A stretch of 64,000 bases of DNA from Gigaspora rosea (GCA_003550325.1 QKWP01000361.1:111403-175402), one strand, 5' to 3'; positions 45,384 to 57,317 are shown, numbered from the stretch's first letter. The notes: a model not told the origin generated them from the sequence alone. Numbers and translations: made by a program.

Positions 45384-48111
45384 ATGTCACGAAACAATAC
45401 GCGAAAATCTAAAGCACCTGAAACATCTTCCCAATTTTTTCATGAAAGAGAAGAATCATCAAATTCTTTGACATCATCAGAAAATAATACTGATTCAACC
45501 ATATTAAATGAGACAAACTCTGGAGGACGAAATTTATCACCTGTTTGGAAGTATTTTTGCCGAGAAAAGACTAACTCATATGGACATTTTTCAGCAAAAT
45601 GTGATTTCTGTGCAACCAAGTGGGCAAGAGGTGAACCAGCAAAACTTGAAGCTCACCTTGCATTAGAATGTCGTTATGTAGAAGATGAGGTTCGGCAATT
45701 GTACTTACGTCGCATAGCCTGTCGTGATGATTTAGAAGAACTACAGTTAGAAAACTCAACCAGTTTAAAAAAACAAAAGTTAAACAATAAGCAACCCGTT
45801 CTTAAAAAATATTTTCCACAAAAAGCAGATGAAAATTTATCTGAAGAACGAATCAAATCTATAAATACTTCATTACTCAAAGCATTTGTAGTTTGTGGTA
45901 TTTCATTCTCTATAATTGAAAATCCATTTTTCATCGATCTCCTTTATAATTTGTGTCCGAATTATCAACCACCTTCAAGAGAAGTTCTATCAGGCAGATT
46001 AATGGATCAGGAATATTATAGAGTTACAATTAAACGTGAAGTTATTTTAAACGAATTTGAGAACCTAACTATTGGTATGCATATTTACTAATTGATATTT
46101 TATTTTATTATTTATTTTATTTATTAAATTGTTTTTTATAGCTTTGGATGGCTGGACGGCGCCAAGTGGAAACTCTATATATAATTTATCATTTTAACGC
46201 CCACACATAATAAAATTTTATATTCTTTAAAAGATTTTTCTATGGATTCCCATACTGCTGAATTTCTTGCAGAAAAGATTGATACTGTCTTAAATGAAAT
46301 TGGATATGATAAATTTGCTGCGATTGTAACAGACAATGCTAGCAATGTAAAGCTTGCTCGGCAGATTATTCACAAGAAATATCCAAAGATTTTAAACCTA
46401 AATTGTATCACACATTGTACCAATTTAATATCAAAGGATATTCTTAGTATGTATTATAAAATATTTATATTTAGTTAATTATTATTACTAATATATATAT
46501 TTTTTTAGAACATACATTTGCCTCACGTCTCATAAAAGAATGCAATAAAATTATTAAATTTTTTAAAAAATCACATCAACCAAGTTCTTATCTACATCAA
46601 GCAATATATGAGTTGAATATTACTTGTGGTGGACTAAAAAAATTTGTAGATACAAGGTGGACATCTGCATATGAATGCACTTTATCTGTTAGCCAACTTG
46701 AGCATGCATTTATTAAAGTAAGATATTTTATTTATTAATATTTCTTTATATTAATAAATAAATAATTAATCAAATAATTATATTCTATTAATATATAGAT
46801 TTTGAATGACAACCCAGACTTAATTACAAATCGATCTATTAAGCAACTTTTAAAGCGACCATTTTTTTTTCAGATCTTAAGATTTTGGTTAAGATCCTAT
46901 CTCCTATTCGAACTGCAATTACAAATTTGGAAGCACAATCAACAACTCTTGCAAACTGCTTTTTACAATTTATTCAACTAGCAGCTACTATTAAAAAAGT
47001 TTCAAATTTATGGACTAGAGGGTTTAAACATTATTGTGTACAAATATTTAATAAGAGATGGAGAAATTTTGATGCTGAAATTTACTTGCTTGCATATTTT
47101 CTTCACCCGGGTTATCGTGGTATGTAGTACTTTAAAAATTTTATAATAAATATATAGTATATTAGTTAATATAATTCTTTGCCAGGTGCTGGACTACGAG
47201 GACATCAATTTGAATTAATTGTAGCAACTGCAATTAAAATATGGCAACAAGAAGGATATGACAAATCCGAATGTGCCCATCTTGTAGCTCATATTCGATT
47301 ATTTTGTGAAAAAAAACCTGGATTCGACCTGCCTTATTGTTTTGAAACTGATACTCCTTTACTAAGGTGGCAAACAAATTATAAAGGTTCTAAATCTATT
47401 GGACGGCTTGCAATTAAGCTCTTCTCCATTACACCTCATTCTGCTGACTGTGAGAGAACCTCTTTATCTTTAGGTTGGCTATATGGAAAACGACGGCAAC
47501 AGCTTTCTTTATCTCGAATCCAAGCTATGGCACAAGTTCGGTCCTATTATATTTCAAATATAAAAAAGGAACTTGCTTTTTATGGTAACAAATCATCACT
47601 TGATGATTTACAAAAACAAGTAGTATCGGCAACTTTCTTGGTTAAAGATGATGATGAATACTCTGAAGACTCTGAAGTCTCTGAAGACTCTGAAATAGAA
47701 GAGACCGAATATAATAATTTAGAAATTGTTGAACGCTTTGACATTGAAAATATAGTATGCTTAAACGATGAAATATTTCAAGACAATGAATCTGATTCTG
47801 ATCATGAAGAATCATCCTATAATAGTACTAATGAATCTGATAATGAGTCAATAGTTAGTAATAAGACAGGGCAAGGTGTATTCGATTTTGATCCTACGGA
47901 TTTAGCAGTAGATTTAATGAAAGAATGGAGCTATGAAAACAATTTAGATAGAACAGATGAGTGTGTTTATAATGATCCAAATACTATAGATAAAGAAGAC
48001 ATTGGTGAAAATTCGAGTGGCATAGAAAATAATAATGAAAACTCAGAATCTTTATCTATAGCACTCAGAAAAACTTGTCATAACAATAAAACAAATAGTA
48101 ATATGGGCTAA
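45384..48111 (+). pseudogene. hAT-2 transposase (BED/hATC), two single-base shifts
   Basis: Five exons are visible: 45384-46074, 46142-46446, 46509-46717, 46799-47119 and 47186-48111, with GT(A/A)..TAG/CAG introns of 62-81 bp. Exon 1 encodes a BED finger (KCDFCATKWARGEPAKLEAH) and exon 2 the first acid (LDGWTAPSG) and second (IVTDNASN). THCTNLI, RWTSAYEC and, in exon 5, the hATC block SADCERTSLSLGWLYGKRR with the third acid follow. A roughly 160-residue acidic tail (EDSEVSEDSEIEE...) is unusual. One base seems missing near 46190 (stop at 46195) and one in the T-run near 46870. Each could be real decay or a sequencing error; otherwise the gene is complete. Confidence 0.85.
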
Positions 48112-48155
48112 TTTTGACCTATTACTAGGTGGGTAGGTGGGCGAGTTCCCAGAAT

Positions 48156-49331
48156 CAGTGTTTAAAATTGGCATGCACAAGATGCACTGTGCACATATAT
48201 ATTTTTATGTGCATAAAATTTTAACAAGTTAAGTGCACAAATGTGCATCTAAAATTTTATAAAAAAATGCACAAAAAGTTATGCGCAACAAAAAATTTTA
48301 TATTTTTATGCACATAAAATTATGTGCATGAGAGAACTTTAAATTTCAATGCACAAAATATATTAATAAATATATTAACGATATTGGTTACAATGATAAT
48401 AATTTGTAATTTTCAAATCTACTACTTTTCTAATTTAAGCAATTACTATCGCTATTACTATAAATAATACAGTAATATATGAATAATCGATAGTAAATGT
48501 TTGTAAGTAGACAGAAATGAATTAGGGTAGCTGCGCGACGCAGTCATGCCAAAACCAGGAACGTACTAAGTATGATATTACAGATCATTTTTATTTTAAT
48601 TATTGGGTTGATGCTGAATTGAGGCCATTATAATATAAGTATGATTATATGAAATTCTAGTTTGGTAGGAATAATGATTTTTTTTATTAATTCATTTTAA
48701 GAAAGTCTCAAAAATGTAGTAATAATCTATGACAAACCATTACGATAATGTAATCATAGAATATTCGCACGCAACAATCAAGTAAACAAACTGGCCATAT
48801 ATCCACAATCATGTAGACGATCAAAAATGTTACAGATTTCTAGAATATCATAATAACTACTATTATAAATTTTGAATGATCTAAAATGTTGTAATGCGCA
48901 GGTAACCAATTAAAGCATTTAAACGGATGAACTATAAATTTGATGCCACAATTTTCAAATTTTATAATCAATAATGTTATGTTTGCATAATCGACTTATG
49001 ACATTACAGTATATGAAAAATGTTGACTCCTTCCAAAAATGAATAAATGAAAACCATTACTTCTACTAAAAAAGGATTCTGTAGGCCATGCCCAAAAACA
49101 TTAATTAAACCATCCCTCACACATTTCATGTGATCGTACTGGTATATTGTAATTGTAAATAAATGTTCACAGCAGCAAATATTATGAGGACATGTGTGAT
49201 AAAAATATATGTGCATGAAAAAATTTTTTTTACATGCACACATGTGCAACAGGTTGGTTGTTTGTGCACTCAAAACCTTTCCAATTCTTGCACGCTGTGC
49301 ATATAGTTTTAGATCTGAATTTTAAACACTG
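48156..49331. mobile_element. 1176-bp non-autonomous hAT-like element inside hAT-2
   Basis: The ends CAGTGTTTAAAATTGG and, inverted, CAGTGTTTAAAATTCA are TIRs. The flanks CCCAGAAT (48148-48155 and 49332-49339) are an exact 8-bp duplication. Both subterminal regions are full of GTGCAT/ATGCAC words. No transposase frame. The 49004-49273 ORF inside it has no family similarity. A 183-bp relative is at 57135-57317. Confidence 0.9.
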
Positions 49332-49558
49332 CCCAGAATGTGGGCCAACTTAGCCAGTCTAGAGAAATAGAAAATAGAATTAGAAATGTAGTAAATGTAG
49401 TGGATATGATGAACGTAGCAAACATTTTGTATGCATAACTTAGCTTTTAAATTTGAATAATATACAAGCTGTATAACTTGCTTTGGCTTAAGCTACATTA
49501 TATTGTAGTAGTTTTTCTATTTCTGTGATAATAGTTTTGTAAATAATTTTACTACCAT

Positions 49559-49663
49559 ATAGTCACAAAAAATAACTCGCAGGGTTATTTCGAATTTTGG
49601 TTTAAATTAAGCTTAATTCGGGTCAAAATTCAAATTACTTCCCTGCGCGTTATTTCTGACTAT
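49559..49663. mobile_element. 105-bp MITE, ATAGTCA ends
   Basis: ATAGTCACAAAAAATAACTC at the left is inverted as ATAGTCAGAAATAACGCGCA at the right, followed by AGGG/CCCT. The core AAATTAAGCTTAATTCGGGT matches the MITE at 15028-15140. Confidence 0.65.
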
Positions 49664-50320
49664 ACGATAATCGTCATAGTTTCACAATTCGTATCTATGT
49701 AAAATAATGCACATGGGCGTTATTTCAAAATTTCATTTTCTTAAAATAGCATAGTTGGTTTCAAAATAACGCCCATGTGCATTCCAAAATAATGCACACC
49801 CCTATGCTAATCACCATGAGGTTTAACTAAGTTGAGGCACTATAATTAAATTTCCTAACGCGAGGCTCAACCAGGACAGCAAATCGATGCTGACTTTTTT
49901 TTTTTTTTTTGGAATAGTCTTCTTGGATTTAGTTAAAGCGTTAATACCGGTATGCACATTGATGCGCTCGCATAAAACCCATCTCTAATGGTACCATATA
50001 ATTTTTACTTTAAAATCAGTGGGATGTACCAGCCTGGGTCTTGTATATGAACTTATACGGTTCCGTGACCATATGTGTTGAAAACTTGGTGCGGCTAATT
50101 AGAGTAATGTGTAACTAGATACTATACTCTAATTATGGTACTTTACTTTCGCATTACAGTATGTATATTTAGAGTTTAGACGCGGGTTGTAATAAACTGG
50201 ATCACCCGGATCAAAACATTCAACCAGGTCAAATTTTTACAGCAGCATAATTTCGTATATTTTGTCTTCGAAGTAAGTTCTTTTGTGAGTGAAGTCATTT
50301 TAAATTTTATTATTTAAACC

Positions 50321-50366
50321 CAGTTTATTTTCCGACGGCCTCTAACTGCCGTCGGAGAATAAACTG
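50321..50366. repeat. 46-nt near-perfect hairpin
   Basis: CAGTTTATTTTCCGACGGC, an 8-base loop CTCTAACT, then GCCGTCGGAGAATAAACTG. Eighteen of 19 positions pair and the remaining one is a T-G wobble. Confidence 0.9.
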
Positions 50367-50660
50367 AAGTGGTTAAGATTAAGAAAAAGCTTATCTACCT
50401 ATTGAAATAAGGCTTGTTAATGAATTAATTATCTGTAAAATTTTTGTGAATGACGAATTTAAATATGAGACAAAAATTTACTTAGATTTCGAAAAATTCA
50501 ATTTTGTAGAAATTAGACCTTACCTTGAAATAACGCCTATACGCGTACGGAAATAACGCGCAGGTGCGTGTTATTTCACGTAAATACGGTACAATGATCA
50601 AAGAGTATCGACTGTACCTTGTTTATGTTACTGCCAAATTGATTTATTAATTGATAGGGA

Positions 50661-50793
50661 TTTCGTCAATCGTCAATGGTTTCGTCAATCGTCAATGGTT
50701 TCGTCAATCGTCAATGGTTTCGTCAATCGTCAATGGTTTCGTCAATCGTCAATGGTTTCGTCTATCGTCAGTGGTTTCGTCAATCGCCAATGG
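50661..50793. repeat. Right subterminal array of hAT-2, seven 19-bp units
   Basis: Seven units of TTTCGTCAATCGTCAATGG in exact 19-bp register; the first five are identical. It is the inverted counterpart of the array at 44484-44578. ORFs in this stretch are products of the repeat. Confidence 0.92.
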
Positions 50794-52173
50794 TTTCGTC
50801 TGGCGAAACCATGACGAAACCTTTCGCCATCACAAAAATAGTTTCGCCAGGCATCATTAGTAGTAACTACGAATTTATTATGCACTAGAAGTCAAATTTG
50901 AGTTACGTACGTACGTACATGAGATCCTGATTAAGCTATGATTCGTCTACTTGGGCACATTTTGTAATATTTTCAAAATTAAGCCTTTATATTTTTAAGT
51001 TGGGCCCCATTCATAATTATTTTCAAATTTGAGTCCCGATGTGTAAATTCTCCTAAAATTAATTTAGAACCCAAATTGCCATACTGAGAATTTTTGTTAA
51101 TTAATTATCAAACAATTTATAATGGATGCTCTTTCAGAAAAATGATTTGCGATGTTCAAGAAAATGCGGATAGGTTTTACGTAGTGAATACAGAAAATTT
51201 AAATTACGCTATTCGTTTGATGATTCAAATTAATTTGTAATTTTATTTAGGCAAGCATGTAATAATCGAAAGTATGTACCAATATTAAAACGACTCTGTC
51301 ATTTTTAATTTACAAATGAAAATTAATAATTGATATGATGCAGAGCAAAACATATATCTGATATGTTTACATCGCAAATTTTGAACAAGCCAAAGAAACT
51401 CACATGCTCAATTCTTTTTGTTAAGAGCTTATATTCATGGTTACGTCCCGCTCAGTTGACAGTAATATATTTCATAAAAACTTTAATGCTGCAAGAATTA
51501 TTTATAAATAATGTTTTTAATTTAATGCTTTCATATGTTAATTTTTCTTTTTATTATACTAAGTATAGTCAATTTTATTTCGCTTCGAACTATTTCTGTC
51601 TGAAAAGAATGTTGTTAAAATAGAATATTCAATAGTTTATCCATTAACTACTATTAAAAATGGTGTTCATCAATTGATCTGTTAAAGGCAGCAAATCCAG
51701 GTGATTAGGTTGTTATTTTCTATTAATCATTATGAGAATCTAGTCCTCATGATTAAGCTTGTAATAAATCAGATTATTATGTAACGACTTTAACTAAATT
51801 TGAAACATTTTCATTAGATGTATATGTATTGGCATAGTAAAAACATCTGGATCTCGAAGAATCCAGTCAATATTTTGCATTAATCTCATCAAAATCATTA
51901 TATTAAATTATGAAGCAGATAATTTACAACCTTAGCTATAGCGCGAAATTTTACTTATAAAATCAATTTTTTAAATATTGCTTTTTTTCTTGGGTTTGTC
52001 ACGAAATCCTGAAAAGAGATTCTCATGATGCATATTTAAATTCCACTGAAGAATATAATCATAATAATAGATTTTAATATGCATCACGCAACATGACATT
52101 TAGTTTTCGTGAATCAGTTTTTCGGGATTTCATGATAGAGCCCTCTTGTTATTCCGACTCCATTTCGATAACA

Positions 52174-53448
52174 TCATACAACACTTGATATTCTACTAGT
52201 AAGATTCATTTCTACAGATTTTTGATAATAAATGTATGCCTTATACTCATCTTTTTCAACACCAACTCCGCCAAGATAACACTTTGCAACTTTTAACATT
52301 CCGTAAACATAACCCATATCTGCAGATTTTTGATAATATATGAATGACTCATGTTCATCTTTTTTAACACCAATTCCTTCTTCATAACAGCATCCTACTT
52401 TATAAGTTCCATCATCATCTCCCATCTCGGCAGATTTTTGATAATAACTGAAAGCTTTACGTTCATCATTTTCAACACCAATTCCATATTGATAACAATA
52501 TCCAATCATATATATTCCACTAACGTCTCCCATCTCTGCAGATTTTTGATAATAAATAAATGCTTTATATTCATCCTTTTCAACACCAATTCCGTTAAGA
52601 TAACAATATCCAACATTATATGTTCCACTGACATACTCCATCTCTGCAGATTTTTTGTAATAATTAAATGCCTTATATTCATCTTTTTCAACACCAATTC
52701 CTTCATCATAACAATTTCCAACATTATATATCCCTCTAGCATTTCCCATCTCTGCAGATTTTTGATAATAAATGAAGGCCTTATATTCATTTTTTTCAAC
52801 ACCAATTCCTTTATCATAACAATATCCAACACTACATGTCCCTTCAGAGTATCCAATTTCTGCAGATTTTAGGTAATAAATGAATGCTTTATGTTCATCC
52901 TTTTTAACTCCAATTCCATTTCGATAACAATACCCAACATTATTTGTTCCAAGGGCGTCACCCATTTCTGCAGATTTTTGATAATAAATAAATGCCTTAT
53001 ATTTATTTTTTTCAACACCAATTCCTTGACTATAACAATATCCAACACCATTTATTCCCCTAGCATCACCCATATCAGCAGATTTTTTATAATAAATTAA
53101 TGCCTTATGTTCATCTTTTTCAAACCATTTACCATAACAATAGCAACTTGCAAGAATAATTTGAATTGTAGGATTGATTTGATCATTTAAGCAAAAATTG
53201 ATGATATTAACTGGATCTTGGTTCTTATTTATTATAAATTGTTCTAGTGTATTAAGAGCTGAAAGGGAATTTTTGCCTTTCAATTTTTCTTCATTATATA
53301 GATTACACATTTCTTTAACAATTTCATTAAGAAAATCCTGAGAAAAATCCTGAGATTTGTTACATTCTAAATAGAATTGATTAGCATTTTCGGCTATTTG
53401 AATAATATCTGATGAACTTCCGATTTTTTCCAGTTGGTTTTCAGACAT
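52174..53448 (-). CDS. Sel1-repeat protein B
   Basis: 424 residues, one exon, starting MSENQLEKIGSSSDIIQI. The layout is as in Sel1-A: a helical N-terminal segment of about 95 residues with a short SQDFSQDF insertion, then nine Sel1-like repeats and a cut-off tenth. Compared with A it has one additional repeat (YVSGTYNVGYCYLNG...) in the middle, which explains most of the length difference. The role is presumably a protein-protein interaction scaffold; no catalytic domain. After the TGA stop the frame still reads CYRNGVGITRG, the next half repeat. The start is chosen by conservation of the SSSDIIQI block with A. Confidence 0.9.
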   Translation of the reverse strand: MSENQLEKIGSSSDIIQIAENANQFYLECNKSQDFSQDFLNEIVKEMCNLYNEEKLKGKNSLSALNTLEQFIINKNQDPVNIINFCLNDQINPTIQIILASCYCYGKWFEKDEHKALIYYKKSADMGDARGINGVGYCYSQGIGVEKNKYKAFIYYQKSAEMGDALGTNNVGYCYRNGIGVKKDEHKAFIYYLKSAEIGYSEGTCSVGYCYDKGIGVEKNEYKAFIYYQKSAEMGNARGIYNVGNCYDEGIGVEKDEYKAFNYYKKSAEMEYVSGTYNVGYCYLNGIGVEKDEYKAFIYYQKSAEMGDVSGIYMIGYCYQYGIGVENDERKAFSYYQKSAEMGDDDGTYKVGCCYEEGIGVKKDEHESFIYYQKSADMGYVYGMLKVAKCYLGGVGVEKDEYKAYIYYQKSVEMNLTSRISSVV

Positions 53449-54307
53449 TTTAACGTAATGAAAGAATATGTGTTACATTTGGAAACATTGAATTTATTTA
53501 AGATATTGCCGCATTGTAACACTTATCAACAAATTAGGAAGTTAGTCATGCCATGTACGTACTGTACTTCCAGACCGATGGATGTAGGAATGTAACATAA
53601 CACTACCACATCGTTCAATCTAATCTAATTAATAGCAAAAGATTGGAAAAACTTGGTATGAATAATTACGTCACGAGCTCTTCAATATAGTTGTGGGTTT
53701 ATCACCGTAAATCGTCATATTTAAGAGCCCACTATGTAGTATACCCGGGTGCGAATCACAGAATCTATATTAATCAAACCTGGATTTTTTCAAATATCCA
53801 GACCGCCTATTAGTAAAAGAAAAATGCGTATACTCGTCAGAGTTTCTTATAATTATATGAACTCGGCTGTATACTAGATCTGGATCCATTATAGATTAAA
53901 ATTGGCAGAATGTAAGAGACCCAGCCAGGTCTTGTGTATGGCGATTTACGGTGCTCAGGGGTAAAATTTAGATGAATTAATTTCACCAATTTCACTAATT
54001 TATACAATATTAGTGTAATTATTTCGCCACTATAATTTTATTTCTCAGCATTTTTATTCAGTCAATTAATAGAAAAGCACCTAAATGAACTTTTTATGTT
54101 GAACCCTAAGTTATTAATTAAAAAGTATTCTTTATTCAGAGCGAACTGTTTTCGTTTCCATGCTTATTTTATGTGGCAGCTGAAGCTGAGTTCTTGAAAT
54201 ATTTTAATATTAAATTTGAAAAATTTTTGTCAGCTATTTTTTTAGAGTTAGGTTAGGGTTTAGGGTTAGGTTTATTAATAAAACATTATAAGTGAATTTA
54301 GTAGATA
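53449..54307. other. 5' flank of Sel1-B with one MITE
   Basis: The proximal 150 bp share words with the Sel1-A upstream region and probably contain the promoter; no certain TATA box. GTTAGGTTAGGGTTTAGGG near 54247 is telomere-like but isolated. Confidence 0.5.
53703..53953. mobile_element. 251-bp MITE, CACCGTAAATCG ends
   Basis: CACCGTAAATCGTCATA at the left is the inverse of TATGGCGATTTACGGTG at the right. The paralogous orphan flank (near 38490-38515, TTTATAATTTTAGTGCTCAG) lacks it, so it inserted after the duplication. Confidence 0.8.
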
Positions 54308-54479
54308 CAGTCAGACATCTCTAAGTGCACCCTCTATAAGTGCACACCCTCTTTAAATGCACTCTTAAGTGCTGGCCCAATTATATACTTGACCTCTATA
54401 AATGCACTTTTCTTATTATCCTTTAAATGCACGTTATTGAAGTGTGGTCCCAAGGGGGTGACTTAGAGAGGTCTGACTG
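54308..54479. mobile_element. 172-bp pogo/Tc1-like MITE
   Basis: The left CAGTCAGACATCTCTAAGTG and inverted right CAGTCAGACCTCTCTAAGTC are TIRs. It is flanked by TA on both sides (54306-54307, 54480-54481), the target of Tc1/mariner-pogo elements. The interior has repeated GTGCA words. Confidence 0.85.
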
Positions 54480-54481
54480 TA

Positions 54482-56214
54482 TTATAGATTTAATAAAGAC
54501 CCATAATCTCAACTTCAGCTTCAGCCACAACCTTTTATATAATATTAAGATAATAAATTAATACAAATACTGAAAAAAAAAGATATCGAACTGAATATTG
54601 CAAGCCAACAAGCGACGAAATAAATGAAATTTATTAATAGTACAATTCCTACTAATACTTAAAAAGTAACATCGAAGCAGGTTAGAATTTTAAAGCGAGG
54701 CAGCCTAATGTTGATTACAATTATGATGATAAATCTATTACGAACGAAAATTTAAATTATATAAACAAACATGATAAATTTTTAAGCAATTCTCGAGAAC
54801 AAGTAACAATTAGCAATAATCGAAAAACCATATTTTAAACATATAATTTCACAGCATCAAAGTCACTATCTTTGCATGATTTCGCCTAAAGGTTCTTCGA
54901 AAATGAATTTTCTATCGTATTCAGCACTATCTTGTTCAAAGATATCGGAATAAAAACTGACTGTCGCATTCAGAATTGTCTTATCACATTTGGTTTAACA
55001 TTTATTAAAGTTCTTAACGCTATAATATGAATTTTAAGTAAAGATTACAAAAAAAAAAAAAAAGAAAGAAAGAAAAGAAAAGAAAAAAGAAAAAAAAAGA
55101 AAGGGCATTAGTTTGTATACCGTAATTAGAATATAAATAAAACAATTAAATAAAATACTTAGATTGTGTATATAGCTTATTCGATTATAAGATTTTAAAT
55201 ATAATGAATTAGAATAAGTTACCCAGTTAAAACAACAATTTTAAGAATATCATATACCAAATAACTCGAGTTATTTGATAGTACCGATAATAGTATGGTA
55301 TCGGATAATTATTATTATTCAATAATATGCACGAATTTAATAGTTTAATTGGATTATAAATTGAATTTTGAAATTATAGGTTAGAGTGCCCTTTTTATTA
55401 ATATTTTTCAAATAAAATTAATACAACAAGTTATAAATGAACCTAAATGCAATTAAAAATGCACTTTAAATCCAATATTTATATTAATCCTGGTGTTTTA
55501 ACTCTCTCTGATGTTTTTTTTAAGGATTATTAATTCTTTTAATGTTGCATGTGTTTTTTTTTTAATTATACTTGAATCAATCTTTTTTTTTTTTTATTAG
55601 GCCTTAAATTATCGTTATAATTGGTATTGCATTTTTTTTTCTGCGAATGTGGATTTGCTAGAATATAGATAATAACATAAGGTAAAATTTCGCAAAAAAA
55701 ACTTTTTGTAAGAACACAAAAACCTGATTAACCTACGCCAATTTAAAATTAAGTTTAACATAGCTGCCTCTACACGTGCATCAATTTATATAAAAATTAT
55801 TTTGACAGTTTTAAAAAAAATTTTTTTTACACAATCAATATCTCATGTTTTTTTTTAGTCACCGTCTAGATTTATAAATCATTTTATTATTGTTATGTTA
55901 AACCAAGGATCAAATTGGAACGGCTTTATTATGTAAAGTTGAGATATGAATAATTTTAAAAGCCTAACATTACACTTGATTGTAGTTGAATCATCGGTCA
56001 ATTATCGCATATGTGTACAATTCTACTGGCTGTTTGGTCTCACAAAACCGTTGATCGACTTCATCAGCGAAGTTTTTAACGGATAAAAATCGCTATAACG
56101 AGTGTCTAAATATACTGTAATATCCAGACTTTTAATATAATCCAACGTTCAAATAGTGGGTGGTTAATATTTTAAAATTAATCGTATCGGTAATAGAACA
56201 AATTCGCAATTTAA
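54482..56214. other. Distal 5' flank of unit B and junction to unit C
   Basis: No gene. It contains an A/G-only stretch (55049-55104) and several T-runs. Homology to the orphan flank ends near 55690. 55690-56214 shows nothing recognisable. Confidence 0.5.
55049..55104. repeat. Polypurine low-complexity tract
   Basis: An unbroken A/G run built of AAAGAAAG words with a leading poly-A. Confidence 0.9.
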
Positions 56215-57134
56215 TCAAGATGAATAAAATTAATTTAGGAATCAAATTTGCTATAGTGAAAATTTTCATGAAGTAATTTGTTCGATCAAGAAACCAAACA
56301 TAGGAGTCGAAAAATGAATTAGAGATGCTCTTTCAGAAAACATAATTCGCAATTTTACGTTGCGAATGAAAATTTCCTAATAGTTCGTTTAATACATTCA
56401 AATTTGATTTGTATTTTCATTTAGGTAAGCTTATAATAATTTTTTATTTTTCTTTTTTTATTTTTTTTTTATTAATCACTAAGTGTGTACCAATATAAGT
56501 GTGTACCAATATTAAAATAGCGACTGTAATTTCTTAATTTACGAATTACACACTTACGTGCACCAGCTTTTTTGGGTCGGACAGAGTGTTTTGGCTCTTG
56601 TTATTAGCCGTTCCATTGACAATAAAGTATCCGTATTACATAAAACAGATAATTTAGTACTGTAAATATTATTTATGAATTGTACTTTTATATTTTCTTG
56701 TTTTACTTTTTTCTTTCTCGATTTCATCTGTTAATATTTCTTTTTATCATACTAATCGTACCCACAGTTTTGTTTCACTTTGGGTTATCTATGGTCACTT
56801 CTCATCAAATTTACAATTTTTTTTTAAAATAATGATTTTAAATTTAATTTTTAAAAATATTTTAAACTTTTTTTTTAAAAAAAATATTAGCCGATAAAAC
56901 TAAATCTGTCATTAGCTTTATCAAATTTATCGGTTAAATTCTTTTAAAATATTCAAAACTAATTAAATAAATGATTTTGATTGGCTGCCACATATAAAAA
57001 TAATTTAAATTTTAGCGCTCGTTGATAAGCAATGACTTGGAGCACCATAACAAAAAGAATTATTTTTTTAAAAAAAATAGTACATTCAAAAATATATCCA
57101 TTAACTGCATTAAAAATCGTATCTTAGTGAAAAG

Positions 57135-57317
57135 CAGGGTTTAAAATTGGCTTGCACATGCATGCACAGTGCAAGTAAATTTTTTAATGTGCAAGAAAAA
57201 ATTTGAAAAAATGGGTTTGTGCATGTAAATTTTTTTAAATTTTCATAATAAATTTACTTTTGTTACACAAAATTGTTAATTTGTGCAAGTAAAATTTTTT
57301 TTGAATTTTAAACACTG
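57135..57317. mobile_element. 183-bp hAT-like MITE, CAG(T/G)GTTTAAAATT ends
   Basis: The left CAGGGTTTAAAATTGG and inverted right CAGTGTTTAAAATTCA are TIRs. The flanks are an exact 8-bp duplication GTGAAAAG (57127-57134, 57318-57325). The interior has GTGCAAG words as in the 1176-bp element at 48156. Confidence 0.92.

Larger units (their letters stand above)
49340..50660. other. 3' non-coding part of hAT-2 with small MITEs
   Basis: No gene. It holds a 105-bp MITE (49559-49663), a palindromic AATGCACATGGGCGTTATTT block (49710-49800), a T-run near 49895, a 46-nt hairpin (50321-50366) and a MITE end of the 35131 family (50525-50592). Confidence 0.5.
44401..50859 (+). mobile_element. hAT-2: 6.46-kb hAT transposon with subterminal arrays
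   Basis: The left end TAATGATGCCTGACGA and inverted right end TAATGATGCCTGGCGA are TIRs. It is flanked by a perfect 8-bp duplication GTAGTAAC (44393-44400 and 50860-50867). Behind each TIR is an array of 19-bp units in opposite orientation. It carries one five-exon transposase gene and a nested 1.18-kb hAT-like element after the gene. Outside, GGGCCCAACTTAAAAATAT words near 44147 and 51010 are inverted, so hAT-2 may have landed in another inverted-repeat element. Confidence 0.93.
51060..55690 (-). repeat. Segmental duplication unit B (Sel1-B and flanks)
   Basis: The 3' flank 51060-52173 aligns with unit C from 56215 (GGATGCTCTTTCAGAAAA / AGATGCTCTTTCAGAAAA) and with unit A. The 5' flank 53449-55690 aligns with the orphan block at 38285-39225. 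Units B and C are directly adjacent, which shows a head-to-tail tandem duplication. Confidence 0.75.

Noticed and set aside
50651..50888. Two overlapping repeat ORFs (MVSSIVNGF...)
   Set aside because: They are translations of the 19-bp subterminal array.
54245..54275. TTAGGG-like words, possible internal telomere
   Set aside because: Only two to three degenerate units; similar words occur singly at 13138, 41380, 43020 and 43201.
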